Below are positions 32,798 to 42,387 of a DNA stretch of 64,000 nucleotides, piece after piece. Source of the stretch: JBFMHP01 sp040752855 (GTDB taxonomy: Bacteria; Pseudomonadota; Gammaproteobacteria; RBG-16-57-12); the NCBI GenBank assembly GCA_040752855.1, contig JBFMHP010000019.1, positions 124,001 to 188,000 on the forward strand, written 5' to 3'. The translations under genes were made by a program, and so were the position numbers. Position 1 is the stretch's first letter. The number at the start of each line of letters is the position of its first letter. The notes below the pieces were generated by a model, which saw nothing but the letters and a program-made list of their open reading frames with translations, made no database searches and was not told the origin of the DNA.

Positions 32798-34012
32798 TTA
32801 TCGCAATAAACTGAACAGGTTCATCGACTGGATTTGCAGGAACGACCTCTGCGCGGCCTCTAAACTCATCATCTGCTGCTGATAGCGCGTGATGGCCTCG
32901 TAGTAGTCCAGATCCTTGAGGGTGGAGATATTCTTCTTGTTCGCCAGCATCACGGTATCGTTGATGTCACTCTGCCGTTCCAGGATATTCAGTTTTCCGC
33001 CGACGTTGGCGTGGGCGCGCTCCACGCTGTACATCGCCTGATCCAGGCTTTGCATTTCGTTGTGGATCGTGCTGTGCATCAGCGCGCTGTTCGCCGGATC
33101 GTCGCCATTGAGCGCAAAGGCGTCGACGATATTCTGCAGCGTGGTGAACACATCCTGGTGCTGGCTCTTGTTCAGATAAAACACATCGCCGTTTTTCGGC
33201 GTGCCGTCGATCGAGAGGGCTGCGCCGTTGAAGGTGATGTCACTGCCTTCGGCGTAAGTCCCCGACGCTACCACCCCGCCGCCGCTGTCGGTTACCTGAT
33301 AGGTGATGGGGTCGGTGGGCAGCAGTTGGGTCATGGTGACCGTGTAGTCGTCCGGGACGAACGCCCCGCTGATCGATGAGGCGATGATCGCGCCGTTACC
33401 GGTATTGGCCGTATCGGCGGCGGTATAGAAGCTGCCGTTGCCGTTGGCGATGTTCATGAAGATCTGCCGCCCGGAGACGTTGACCTGCATGTTCTGGCCG
33501 TGGCTGATCTTCACCTGCAGCTGGGAATCATCCCCCACGTATTGATAACCGCCCCCGGCCAACGCAATGAACGGCGTGGATTCGGTCTTGCTGCCGGCAA
33601 ACACGTGACCGTAGTTGGCGTCGCTGTAATTGGCCAGATCGAGGAGCTGATCCTTCAGACGGCTGATCTCGGTGGCGATGTAGCGGCGCGAGTCGTTGTT
33701 GTTCGAATCATTCTTGCCTTGGATGACCAGCTCGCGCACGCGCTGCAGGGTATTGGTCATCTGCCCAAGCAGCCCGTCCTGCATCGCCAGCCGGCTGTCG
33801 GAGGTCTCGCCGTTGCGCTGGAACTGCTGATTTTGATTCAGCGACACCTCGAGATTCATGATCAAGGCGGTGGCATTGGGATCATCAGAAGCGGAAAGAA
33901 TCCGCTTGCCGCTGGCCAGCTGTTGCTGCGTCTTCGCAGCCTGGGCTTGCATCTCCATCATCGACCGCCCGCCGAGCTGATACAGCAGATTGGAGGAAAT
34001 TCGACCGGTCAT
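32798..34012 (-). CDS. flgL: Flagellar hook-filament junction protein 3 FlgL
   Basis: 404 residues, longer than enteric FlgL (317) owing to a bigger central domain, as in many polar flagellates. It forms the second junction ring between hook and filament. The flagellin-like N-terminal coiled-coil region (GRISSNLLYQLGGRSMMEMQ) and the C-terminal helix ending QRSFLQIQSMNLFSLLR are the D0/D1 parts. The central region (about 150-290) is beta-rich. It lies 14 bases after flgK and is the last structural gene of the flg operon. Confidence 0.93.
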   Translation of the reverse strand: MTGRISSNLLYQLGGRSMMEMQAQAAKTQQQLASGKRILSASDDPNATALIMNLEVSLNQNQQFQRNGETSDSRLAMQDGLLGQMTNTLQRVRELVIQGKNDSNNNDSRRYIATEISRLKDQLLDLANYSDANYGHVFAGSKTESTPFIALAGGGYQYVGDDSQLQVKISHGQNMQVNVSGRQIFMNIANGNGSFYTAADTANTGNGAIIASSISGAFVPDDYTVTMTQLLPTDPITYQVTDSGGGVVASGTYAEGSDITFNGAALSIDGTPKNGDVFYLNKSQHQDVFTTLQNIVDAFALNGDDPANSALMHSTIHNEMQSLDQAMYSVERAHANVGGKLNILERQSDINDTVMLANKKNISTLKDLDYYEAITRYQQQMMSLEAAQRSFLQIQSMNLFSLLR

Positions 34013-34026
34013 GGCTCACCTACCTT

Positions 34027-35958
34027 CTAACGTACTGCATTGAGCAAGGTTTCAAACATCAGGTTGGCTGTGGTGATCAAGCGCGAGGAGGCTTGATACA
34101 TCTGCTGGAACTTCAGCATATTCGCGGCTTCTTCATCGAGGTTCACGCCGGAGACGGATTCGCGTTTGGCCATGACGTGATTGAGCAGCCCTTCCTGCGC
34201 ATCACGGCTGGTATCGGCCTCGCGCGCGCGCACCCCGATATTGGAGACCAGCCCGCTGTAGAGATCCTGATAACTCGCCGTGCCGTTGTCCATCAGATCG
34301 GTGGTTTGCAGATCGATCAGCTTCAGCGCGTTTTCATTATTGGAACGGGCATCTTCGTTCGAGCGGATGGAAATCGTATCGCCCGCGACCACCGGAGTTC
34401 CGGTGAGCGTGACTTCCCAGCCATTGAACGTGATCGGTCCGGCGGGGGGATAGGCGGCGATCGGCGCGAGCAAGGTGCCGGGCAGGCCGCCGCTGACATC
34501 GTAGACGCCGTATTGCGGCGGGGCATCCGAGGTGATGCGGATGTCGACCGGCACCAGAAGGTTGGGATCGCTGACATCGGCCACCGTCATGCTGGCGCTC
34601 AGCGCGCTGTTCAGATTGATGTCGGTCTCCACGCGCACCGGCGCGGCCAGGGCGAACTGGCGCCCGTCGGTCAGGGCCAAATCGACGAGATGCGCGCCAC
34701 GCCGAGTCGGCTGGATCATGAAACTATCGCCCGCGTTCATCGTGCCGGTGAGCGTGACCGAAAAGCCCAGGCCGGTGTCGTAGGGAAAGGCGGCCGCGCC
34801 CGGGATCGTGGTCGCCGCCTTGGTCTTCAGATCGAGCAGCGTGTAATTGGCGCCGTCGTAGGACAGCGTGTAATCCGAGGTGGTGAGCTTGCTGATGTCC
34901 GTGACCGCAGCAGTCAGACTTGCCCCGCCGGTATTGTTCGCATTGGCGGCGGTCTGGGGCACCGGCTCGCTGAAGGCATCGACATTCACATTGCCGTCGA
35001 GATCCATGCCTTGGCGGTGCTGCGCATTGAAGGAATAGGCGAATCCCGTGGCGATCCGGCCCAGTGAGTTCTGGGCATTGGTGAGATCGGATCGGAATTC
35101 GACCAAGCCGCCCAGCTTGCCGCCGGTGATCATGCTGGTCACCAAGGCCTCGCCGGTGCTGGTGCGAAACACGATCTCCGCGTCCGTGGCGTCATAGGCG
35201 TTTTGCCGCGTTGCGATGGTGCTGGCACGCACGCCGAGCACCAGGTTCTGGCCGTTGCCGATGAAGACATTGATCGCGCCGTCATTGGTCTCGAAGGTGT
35301 TGACGTTGACCAGTTCGGACAGTTCCCTGACCAGCTGATCGCGTTGATCCAGCAGATCGTTCGGCAGGCGGGTCGCGTCGTTGATGCCGCCGGCGGCGAT
35401 GATGGCATTGTTGACCTCGGCGATCGCGCCGGCCAGCTCGTTGACCTCGACGGTCAGCGCCTTGATCTCGTTGTTCACCAGAAAACGCGTGTCATCGAGA
35501 TGCTTGGTCAGGGTGTGAAATTGTTCGACGAACATCTTGGCGTCATCGAGCAGGACTTGGCGCACCGGCGAGGAGATCGCGTTGGTGCTGGTATCCTGCA
35601 TGCTGTCGAAGAAGTTTTGTATCGAGATCGAGAGATTCGAGTGCTCGTTGGCCATGATCTCGTCGAGACGCGAGGTGCGATCGAGGATGGTCTCGGCATG
35701 ATTGAAGCGGCTGGTGTAATTCAGGATCTGGCGGTCAATGAACTCATCGTGCACGCGGGAGACGGAGGCGACGCGCACCCCTTGCGAGAGGCTGAACCCC
35801 GCGACATTGACCGGCACATTGCTCACCAGTTCGGTGCGCTGGCGGGTATACCCTTCGGTGGCGGCGTTGGCGACATTGTTAGAGGTCGTGTGGATCGCAC
35901 GCTGGAACGATGACAGCCCGCTCAAGGCCGTGCGGAAGACATCACCCGTTGTTCCCAT
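34027..35958 (-). CDS. flgK: Flagellar hook-associated protein 1 FlgK
   Basis: 643 residues (E. coli 547), forming the first hook-filament junction ring. The N-terminal rod/hook motif LSSFQRAIHTTSNNVANAATEGYTRQ is typical. A long helical D1 region carries NRTSRLDEIMANEHSNLS-like heptads, and the C-terminus has VNLDEEAANMLKFQQMYQASSRLI, the conserved FlgK/FlgE-family tail. The middle is an enlarged beta domain. In many bacteria flgK has its own sigma-28 promoter; I see none clearly in the 43-base gap after flgJ. Confidence 0.93.
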   Translation of the reverse strand: MGTTGDVFRTALSGLSSFQRAIHTTSNNVANAATEGYTRQRTELVSNVPVNVAGFSLSQGVRVASVSRVHDEFIDRQILNYTSRFNHAETILDRTSRLDEIMANEHSNLSISIQNFFDSMQDTSTNAISSPVRQVLLDDAKMFVEQFHTLTKHLDDTRFLVNNEIKALTVEVNELAGAIAEVNNAIIAAGGINDATRLPNDLLDQRDQLVRELSELVNVNTFETNDGAINVFIGNGQNLVLGVRASTIATRQNAYDATDAEIVFRTSTGEALVTSMITGGKLGGLVEFRSDLTNAQNSLGRIATGFAYSFNAQHRQGMDLDGNVNVDAFSEPVPQTAANANNTGGASLTAAVTDISKLTTSDYTLSYDGANYTLLDLKTKAATTIPGAAAFPYDTGLGFSVTLTGTMNAGDSFMIQPTRRGAHLVDLALTDGRQFALAAPVRVETDINLNSALSASMTVADVSDPNLLVPVDIRITSDAPPQYGVYDVSGGLPGTLLAPIAAYPPAGPITFNGWEVTLTGTPVVAGDTISIRSNEDARSNNENALKLIDLQTTDLMDNGTASYQDLYSGLVSNIGVRAREADTSRDAQEGLLNHVMAKRESVSGVNLDEEAANMLKFQQMYQASSRLITTANLMFETLLNAVR

Positions 35959-36001
35959 TATCTAACCTCCACATCACCCGATACCGGCCCGGCCGGTGCG
36001 T

Positions 36002-36961
36002 TCATTCCATATCGTCCATGAGCATGGAAACCTTTATATCCGCCTTGCGCGCCTGCGCGAACACATCCCGTCCCATGATTTCACTGATCTTTTTCGCATA
36101 GTTCGGATCAGTGGCGTAGCCGGCCTCCTGCAACTGGCGGACGTATTCCGCTGGATCGCCGGCGCTCTCCAGCGCCTTGGCATAGCGCGGGGAATTCTTC
36201 AAAAACGCGACGTAATCGGCAAAGCTCTCGCCATACGAGCCATACGCGCGAAAGGCCGCGGCCGTCTTCACCGGGAGGCCGCCTTCATATTCCAGGGTGG
36301 AGACCACCGCTTGCTCCCCCTGCCAGCGCCGGTCCGCCTTGATATTGAAGAGGTTGAAGCTGGAGCGGTCGTCGTCGCGGCGCAGGATCTTCTTGCCCCA
36401 GCCGGTCTCCAGCGCCGCCTGGGCGATCAATGCCTTGGGGTCCACGCCAAGTTCACGCCCCGCCTGCTCCGCCAGCGGCGTCATGTAACGGATGAACGCC
36501 TCGGGTGAGGCGAAGGCAAGTGGTTCAGGCTCAGCGGTAGCCGCATCCGGTACCGGGCGCATTGGCTCAATGGGCGGCAAGGCACGGGCGGGCGGGACCA
36601 CGCCACCGGAGATCGCCGGCCGCGATGGAATCCGCTCCAGGCCGGATTGCGCCTCGGGCAGATGCCCGGAGAGCTGGCGCACCAGCATGTCGGCGATGCC
36701 GATGCCGCGTTTGGCCGCCAGATCCGTGGCCAGTTGATGGTCCATCAGATCGCGATAGGTGTCGGTGGCCTGGCTGTCGAACATCGGATCGCCCATGCTG
36801 GCCTCACGCATCGACTTGAGCATCATGTGCAGAAACAGCGCCTCGAACTGCTCGGCGACCTTGCGTAGGCCTTGTTGCGGATCTTCGGCGGCCTGACTGC
36901 GCAACCGCCCGAACTGGGCGAAATCGGTGTAGGCGTCCGTTTTGATCGGGGTGTTGGTCAT
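36002..36961 (-). CDS. flgJ: Rod-cap protein and peptidoglycan hydrolase FlgJ
   Basis: 319 residues (E. coli 313), the dual-domain form. The N-terminal rod-cap domain (about 1-100) has KVAEQFEALFLHMMLKSMREA. A Pro-rich linker (about 105-145) leads to a C-terminal muramidase (GH73/amidase-4 type) with AQAALETGWGKKI, placing the catalytic Glu at 185, and later FRAYGSYGESFADYVAFL. It digests peptidoglycan so the rod can pass. It ends 43 bases before flgK and begins two bases after the flgI stop. Confidence 0.94.
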   Translation of the reverse strand: MTNTPIKTDAYTDFAQFGRLRSQAAEDPQQGLRKVAEQFEALFLHMMLKSMREASMGDPMFDSQATDTYRDLMDHQLATDLAAKRGIGIADMLVRQLSGHLPEAQSGLERIPSRPAISGGVVPPARALPPIEPMRPVPDAATAEPEPLAFASPEAFIRYMTPLAEQAGRELGVDPKALIAQAALETGWGKKILRRDDDRSSFNLFNIKADRRWQGEQAVVSTLEYEGGLPVKTAAAFRAYGSYGESFADYVAFLKNSPRYAKALESAGDPAEYVRQLQEAGYATDPNYAKKISEIMGRDVFAQARKADIKVSMLMDDME

Positions 36962-36963
36962 AA

Positions 36964-38070
36964 CTAGATAATGACGAGTTCGGCCTTCAGCGCGCCGGCC
37001 TCCTTCAGGGCCTCCAGGATCGCAACCAGATCACCCGGTGCCGCACCGACCTCGTTGACCGCCTTGACGATCTCATCGAGCGAAACACCCGGCTGGAACA
37101 GAAACATGCGATTGTCTTCCGATTTCGCCTCGATGCCGGATACCCCCGTGACCACAGTCTGGCCTTCAGAGAGCGGCGCGGGCTGACTGATCACGGGCCG
37201 CTCCACAATAGTGACGGTCAAGGAACCGTGGCTGACGGCGGCGGCGTCCACGCGCACATTGCGCCCGATCACCACCGTGCCGGTGCGCGAGTTGATGATG
37301 ACGCGCGCCGGGGCCTCGGCGGTCTTGATCTCGAGATTCTCCAGCACGGAGATGTAGCTCACCTTCTGCCCCGGGTCCTGCGGCGCGGCCACCTGGATCG
37401 AGGCCGCATCAAGCGCCACCGCCGTCTGCTCGCCGAGGGTCTTGTTGATCTCCTCGGCGACGCGCGTGGCGGTGGTGAAATCCGCGGTATGCAGATTGAG
37501 GATGACATAACGCTGCATCACCATGGCGTTGGGCACGGCGCGCTCGACCGTCGCGCCATTCGGGATGCGCCCGACGCTCGGCACGTTGACCGAAAGCTTC
37601 GAGCCATCGCTGCCGGCGGCGCCGAAACCGCCCACCACCAGATTGCCCTGGGCGATGGCGTAGATCTGGCCGTCGGCGCCCTTGAGCGGCGTCATAATCA
37701 AGGTGCCGCCGCGCAGGCTGGTCGCGTTGCCGATCGAGGATACCGTGATGTCGATGGTCTGCCCCGGCTTGGCAAACGCCGGCAGATCCGCGTGCACGCT
37801 GACCGCCGCCACATTCTTCAGTTGCGGATTCACATTGGGCGGCACGGTGATGCCGAACTGCGAGAGCATGCTCTTGAGGCTTTGCACCGTAAAGGGCGTC
37901 TGACTGGTCTGGTCGCCCGAGCCGTCGAGCCCCACGACGATACCGTAGCCCACCAACTGATTGTGGCGCACGCCCGCCACGGAGGCGATGTCCTTGATGC
38001 GCTCGGCGGCGGCCTCGCCGATTGAGCACAATGCCACCAGTGCGATGACCAAGATACGTGCAACTCTCAT
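36964..38070 (-). CDS. flgI: Flagellar P-ring protein FlgI
   Basis: 368 residues (E. coli 365). Periplasmic ring around the rod at the peptidoglycan layer. A Sec signal peptide ends near GEAAA-ER (about residue 22). Conserved landmarks are RIKDIASVAGVRHNQLVGYGIVVGLDGSGD, VNVPSVGRIPNGATVER, and the C-terminal LDEIVKAVNEVGAAPGDLVAILEALK. It is located between flgH and flgJ in canonical order, with gaps of 16 and 2 bases. Confidence 0.96.
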   Translation of the reverse strand: MRVARILVIALVALCSIGEAAAERIKDIASVAGVRHNQLVGYGIVVGLDGSGDQTSQTPFTVQSLKSMLSQFGITVPPNVNPQLKNVAAVSVHADLPAFAKPGQTIDITVSSIGNATSLRGGTLIMTPLKGADGQIYAIAQGNLVVGGFGAAGSDGSKLSVNVPSVGRIPNGATVERAVPNAMVMQRYVILNLHTADFTTATRVAEEINKTLGEQTAVALDAASIQVAAPQDPGQKVSYISVLENLEIKTAEAPARVIINSRTGTVVIGRNVRVDAAAVSHGSLTVTIVERPVISQPAPLSEGQTVVTGVSGIEAKSEDNRMFLFQPGVSLDEIVKAVNEVGAAPGDLVAILEALKEAGALKAELVII

Positions 38071-38086
38071 ACCCTATCCTCCCGCA

Positions 38087-38758
38087 TCAGAACGGCCACC
38101 AGGAACTCTGGAAGAATCGCTCCAGCCAGCCCATGGAATTCGCGCTGGCGATCACGCCCTCGCCGCCGTAGATGATCTGCGCATTCGCCACTTGGCTCGA
38201 CAAGACAGTGTTGCGCGCCGAGATGTCCTGCGGCCGGATGATCCCCGAGAAGCGCACATACTCATCACCCTGATTCAGGCTGATCACCTTCTCGCCGCGC
38301 ACCACCAGATAACCGTTGGGCAGCACTTCGGAGACCGTGACCGCGATGGTGCCGCTCAGGCTGTTGCTCTGTTTGCTGTCACCGGCGCCGTCAAAATTTT
38401 TCGCCGCTTCCACCGATCCGGAGAGAATCGGCACGCCGTTGTGCGTCACCCCGCCGCCGAACAGTGTCGGCGCCCCCAGCTCCATCGAGGATTCCTTGCT
38501 GGTGGTGGTGCTGGCGCTCTTGGAGGCGTTGGTGTTTTCCACCAGGGTGACCAGGATGATGTCGCCGATGTGCCGCGCCTTGCTGTCCTCGAACAAGCTC
38601 ATGTTGTAGCCATCCTGATAGATGGCCCCGTTGCTGTTGGGGATCGGCTTGGTGACCACGGGATAGGCGGTAGTGAAATTCGGGTCGGGTTTAACACTGC
38701 CGGGGGACGAGCATCCGGCCAACACCACACCCAATGCCAAAACGGCTACGGTCTTCAT
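38087..38758 (-). CDS. flgH: Flagellar L-ring lipoprotein FlgH
   Basis: 223 residues (E. coli 232). Outer-membrane ring of the flagellar basal body. A lipoprotein signal with lipobox LAGC (Cys about residue 16) marks it for lipidation. Diagnostic blocks are LFEDSKARHIGDIILVTLVENTNASKSA, NGYLVVRGEKVISLNQGDEYVRFSGIIRPQDI and AQIIYGGEGVIASANSMGWLERFF. It follows flgG by 12 bases and precedes flgI. Confidence 0.95.
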   Translation of the reverse strand: MKTVAVLALGVVLAGCSSPGSVKPDPNFTTAYPVVTKPIPNSNGAIYQDGYNMSLFEDSKARHIGDIILVTLVENTNASKSASTTTSKESSMELGAPTLFGGGVTHNGVPILSGSVEAAKNFDGAGDSKQSNSLSGTIAVTVSEVLPNGYLVVRGEKVISLNQGDEYVRFSGIIRPQDISARNTVLSSQVANAQIIYGGEGVIASANSMGWLERFFQSSWWPF

Positions 38759-38770
38759 CGCGCGCCACCA

Positions 38771-39556
38771 TCAAATGTTGTTGGTGATAAATTGCAGCAT
38801 CTGATCTGCCGTCGAGATCGCCTTGGAATTCATCTCGTAGGCGCGCTGCGTTTCGATCATCGCCACCAGTTCTTCCACCACATTCACGTTGGAGGTCTCC
38901 AGCGCACCCTGCATGATCTGGCCGAGTTCATTGGTGCCGGGATTGCCGGTCTGCGGCGCGCCGCTGGCCACGGTCTCGGCGAACAGGTTTTCACCGATCG
39001 GCTGCAAGCCGGCCTCGTTGATGAAGCTCGCCAGCTGCACGGTGCCCACTTGCGTGCTGGCCGCGGAACCCGGGGTCTGCACCGACACCGTGCCGTCGGC
39101 GCCGATGGAGACGGTCTTGGCATCCTGCGGAATGGTAATGGCCGGCTGCAATTGATAGCCGTTGGAGGTCACGATCTGGCCGTTGGCGTTGATCTTGAAT
39201 TCGCCGTTGCGGGTATAAGTCGTCGAACCGTCCGGCATGGCGATCTGGAAATAGCCGCGCCCGGTGATCGCCATATCGAATGAATTGCCGGTCTGAACGA
39301 TGTTGCCTTGCGAGTGATTCTTTTCGGTGGCGACCACGCGCACCCCGGTGCCCATCATCAGGCCGGTCGGCAGCACCGAATCCTGCGTGCTTTGCGCGCC
39401 CACCTGGCGCACGTTTTGATACAACAAATCTTCAAATTGCGCGCGATCGCGCTTGAAACCCGTGGTGGCCACGTTGGCCAGGTTGTTTGAAATCACCGCG
39501 AGCTTGGTCTGTTGCGCCTCCAAACCCGTTTTGGATACCCAGAGTGCCGGATTCAT
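38771..39556 (-). CDS. flgG: Flagellar distal-rod protein FlgG
   Basis: 261 residues (E. coli 260). The distal rod is built of FlgG. The N-terminal rod motif is LAVISNNLANVATTGFKRDRAQFEDLLYQ. The conserved MAITGRGYFQIAMPDGSTTYTR segment lies at about 90-115, and the C-terminal ALETSNVNVVEELVAMIETQRAYEMNSKA is standard. The length and the LYQNVRQVG stretch distinguish it from FlgF next door. It is separated from flgF by 58 bases. Confidence 0.95.
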   Translation of the reverse strand: MNPALWVSKTGLEAQQTKLAVISNNLANVATTGFKRDRAQFEDLLYQNVRQVGAQSTQDSVLPTGLMMGTGVRVVATEKNHSQGNIVQTGNSFDMAITGRGYFQIAMPDGSTTYTRNGEFKINANGQIVTSNGYQLQPAITIPQDAKTVSIGADGTVSVQTPGSAASTQVGTVQLASFINEAGLQPIGENLFAETVASGAPQTGNPGTNELGQIMQGALETSNVNVVEELVAMIETQRAYEMNSKAISTADQMLQFITNNI

Positions 39557-39614
39557 CTTGTCACCTCACAATTCTTTTTGACACATCGCCGATCAATGCA
39601 TCATCCATACCAAA

Positions 39615-40355
39615 CTACAGCCGCATCGCGCGTGTGGATGCCTGATCGGTTTCATTGGCCAGCGCCATCATCTTCACCTGCATCTCGTATTGGCGCGACA
39701 GCTCGATCATCTCGACCAAGGCTTCAACCGCATTCACATTGCTACCCTCCAGCGCCCCGGAGACCACCTCGACCTTCGCATCATTGACCAGCGCCACGCC
39801 CGGCGCGCCGATGCGCACCAGGCCGTCATTGCCCTTCATCAAGGTCTCCGGCGGCGGATTGACGAGTTTGAGGCGATCGACCACCGCCAAGGCGGAAGGA
39901 TCTTGCCCCTGCGGCACGATGCTGATGGTGCCGTCGCGCGCGATCTCGATCTTGTCGAGCGGCGGCAGCGAGATCGGGCCGGCGCTGCCCATCACGCGCC
40001 GGCCGTCACTGGTATACAAGCCGCCATCGGGCGCGAGCCGCAAGGCGCCGGCGCGGGTCATCGCCTCCTCGCCGTTGCCCGCGTCCACCACGAACCAGCC
40101 CTCGCCCTTGATCGCGACGTCCAGCGCGCGGCCGGTGGTTTCCAGATTGCCCGGCGCCTGATTGAAGCCGGGCCGCTCGGTCATGGCATAGAAGCGCGTC
40201 GGCATGCCCTCGCCGAAGACCTGCATGCTGCGCTGCTGGAAATAATCGGCGCGAAAGCCATGCGTGCTTACATTCGCCAGATTATTGCTGTTGATGCGCT
40301 GGGCGTTCATCAGCTGCTTGGCCCCCGACATCGAAACATAGAGCATGCGATCCAT
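39615..40355 (-). CDS. flgF: Flagellar proximal-rod protein FlgF
   Basis: 246 residues (E. coli 251). Proximal rod component. The start MDRMLYVSMSGAKQLMNAQ with NSNNLANVSTHGFRADY is typical of FlgF. The mid block is DVAIKGEGWFVVDAGNGEEAMTRAG, and the C-terminal helix is ALEGSNVNAVEALVEMIELSRQYEMQ. It sits between flgE (21-base gap) and flgG, in standard order. Confidence 0.94.
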   Translation of the reverse strand: MDRMLYVSMSGAKQLMNAQRINSNNLANVSTHGFRADYFQQRSMQVFGEGMPTRFYAMTERPGFNQAPGNLETTGRALDVAIKGEGWFVVDAGNGEEAMTRAGALRLAPDGGLYTSDGRRVMGSAGPISLPPLDKIEIARDGTISIVPQGQDPSALAVVDRLKLVNPPPETLMKGNDGLVRIGAPGVALVNDAKVEVVSGALEGSNVNAVEALVEMIELSRQYEMQVKMMALANETDQASTRAMRL

Positions 40356-40376
40356 GACGATTACCTCGATCGTTTA

Positions 40377-41669
40377 TTAACGGATGTTGATGATGGTCTG
40401 GGTGACCGCATCGGCCACGGTGATCACCTGGGCGTTGGCCTGGAAGTTGCGCTGCGCCTCGATCAGGTTGACCAGTTGCTCGGCGATGTCGACGTTGGAA
40501 GACTCCAGCGCTCCGGCCTGGATCGAGCCGATGTCCCCGGTCAAGGGCTCGGAGGGCGTCATCGGGCCGGATTCATAGGTTTCCGCCCACTGAGTGTTGC
40601 CCAGCAGCCGCAGACCGTTGGGATTGTCGACATCGGCCAGCGCCACCTTGCCGAGCACACGCGCCTCGCCGTTGGTGAAGCGGGCGAACACCACGCCGTC
40701 GGCCTCGACGTCGATGCTGCTCAGGTTGCCGGTGCTGTAGCCATTTTGCGCGATGTCATTGACGATAAACGGCGCGCCGAATTGCGTGACATTCTCGAGA
40801 TTCAACGCCAGATCCAATGCCGCCGCGCCGGACATGGCTTGCGGCGCGTAATCGAGGGTAAAGGTACTGCCGGCCACAACCGGCGTGGCCGTTTGGATGG
40901 CGCCGGAGGTGTCGAATGTGAGCAGCGCGGGCGTGCCGGCGGCAGAACCCTGCGGCGTCAGTTCCGTGGTCCCATCCAGCCAGGTGCGCACCTGCCAGCC
41001 GGTGTTGGTGCCATCGGTGACCTTGGTAAAGTACATCGAGGCGGAATGAGCCACCCCCAGCGAGTCGTAGACCTGAATGGAGGTAGAGTGACTGAAGGTG
41101 GCCGGATCATTCGGATTGAATGCCGGCGTCGTCGCGCCCGTCAGCGTTGCCACGGTTTTCGCCGCCCGGCCGGCATCCAGGTTGAAATTGCCGTCGATCA
41201 AGGTGGTCGCGCTGGGCGAGCCGATGGAATTGGTCAGTTGCAGATCCGACAGGATGCCGGTATTGAAAATCGTCGAGGTGGCCGTTTGCGGCGGAAACAC
41301 CTGCAGCCGCTGATTGACGTTGTTGACCACATAACCATCCTTGTCGACATGAAATTCGCCGGCGCGCGTCAAGGCCTGGCCACTGTTGTCCTGCACGATG
41401 AAAAAGCCCTTGCCGTTGACGGACAGATCCAGACTGTTGTCCGTGTACTCGACATTGCCTTGCGAAAACTGCTGCGTGATGGAGGCCAGCCGCACGCCGC
41501 TGCCGGGCGTGTTTTTGCTGATACCGCCGAAGGCGACGGCGTAGACGTCGACGAACTCCGTGCGCGAGCCCTTGAAGCCCGTAGTGCTGGAGTTGGCGAT
41601 GTTGTTGCCCGTGACGGAGAGATCCGCGGCGGCGGCGTTCAATCCACTGAGTGCTGTGCGAAATGGCAT
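40377..41669 (-). CDS. flgE: Flagellar hook protein FlgE
   Basis: 430 residues (E. coli 402). It polymerises to form the hook under the FlgD cap. The N-terminus MPFRTALSGLNAAAADLSVTGNNIANSSTTGF carries the rod/hook motif. Next comes DVYAVAFGGISKNTPGSGVRLASITQQFSQGN, then a variable central domain, then a C-terminal block GALESSNVDIAEQLVNLIEAQRNFQANAQVI. The gap to flgD is 36 bases. Confidence 0.95.
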   Translation of the reverse strand: MPFRTALSGLNAAAADLSVTGNNIANSSTTGFKGSRTEFVDVYAVAFGGISKNTPGSGVRLASITQQFSQGNVEYTDNSLDLSVNGKGFFIVQDNSGQALTRAGEFHVDKDGYVVNNVNQRLQVFPPQTATSTIFNTGILSDLQLTNSIGSPSATTLIDGNFNLDAGRAAKTVATLTGATTPAFNPNDPATFSHSTSIQVYDSLGVAHSASMYFTKVTDGTNTGWQVRTWLDGTTELTPQGSAAGTPALLTFDTSGAIQTATPVVAGSTFTLDYAPQAMSGAAALDLALNLENVTQFGAPFIVNDIAQNGYSTGNLSSIDVEADGVVFARFTNGEARVLGKVALADVDNPNGLRLLGNTQWAETYESGPMTPSEPLTGDIGSIQAGALESSNVDIAEQLVNLIEAQRNFQANAQVITVADAVTQTIINIR

Positions 41670-41705
41670 GATCGTGACTCCTATGTGTTAGTTGAAATGC
41701 TTGTC

Positions 41706-42374
41706 TCAGAGAACCTGTTTGACGTTGTCGAGGCTCCAACTGCCCAAGCCGGTTAGATTCAAAGAAATGCCCTCGCCACTGCGGCCGATGTTGACGCTGT
41801 CGACCGAAGAAATCGCGAAGGTGCGCGCCGCCTCTGCCTTGGTTCCATGCCAGGCTTCGGCTTTTATCTTGTAGACGCCGTGCGGCATTGCCTTGCCGCT
41901 CATGTCGGTTCCGTCCCAGGTGAACGTGAACAGTCCGGCCTGCTGCGGCCCGAGTTCCACACGCTTGACCAGTTGCCCGGCCTTGTCTTCGATGGAGAGC
42001 ACCACGCGCCCGCTGGATTGGTCGAGTTCAATGCCACCGCGCATCCCTGCGGAACCAAGCACGTTGAGCCCGTTGGGCACCATGGCGGATTTGCCGACCA
42101 GGCTCGAGGCCTGCAAGGCCTGATTCGATTGCAACGCCACGGCGATGCTGTCCATGCTCTTTTGCAGATCCTTGATGCCCGCAGCACTTTCGAACTGCGC
42201 CATCTGCGTCAGGAATTCGCCGTTTTCCATCGGCTTGAAGGGGTCTTGATTCTTCAGCTGCGCCAGCATCAGTTGCAGGAATTGATCCTGGGCCGACATC
42301 TCCTTGGCGGTGGATTTCGGCTTGGTGGACAATCCGATGTTTTCGTAGACATCCTTGGTGTTGACTGTGGTCAT
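41706..42374 (-). CDS. flgD: Hook-cap / hook assembly scaffold FlgD
   Basis: 222 residues (E. coli 231). Temporary cap that guides hook polymerisation. The conserved N-terminal block is QFLQLMLAQLKNQDPFKPMENGEFLTQMAQF. The C-terminal half has the FlgD Ig-like/Tudor hybrid region: SSGRVVLSIEDKAGQLVKRVEL and AGLFTFTWDGTDMSGKAMPHGVYKI. It lies 13 bases after flgC. Confidence 0.95.
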   Translation of the reverse strand: MTTVNTKDVYENIGLSTKPKSTAKEMSAQDQFLQLMLAQLKNQDPFKPMENGEFLTQMAQFESAAGIKDLQKSMDSIAVALQSNQALQASSLVGKSAMVPNGLNVLGSAGMRGGIELDQSSGRVVLSIEDKAGQLVKRVELGPQQAGLFTFTWDGTDMSGKAMPHGVYKIKAEAWHGTKAEAARTFAISSVDSVNIGRSGEGISLNLTGLGSWSLDNVKQVL

Positions 42375-42387
42375 GATGGACTCCCGA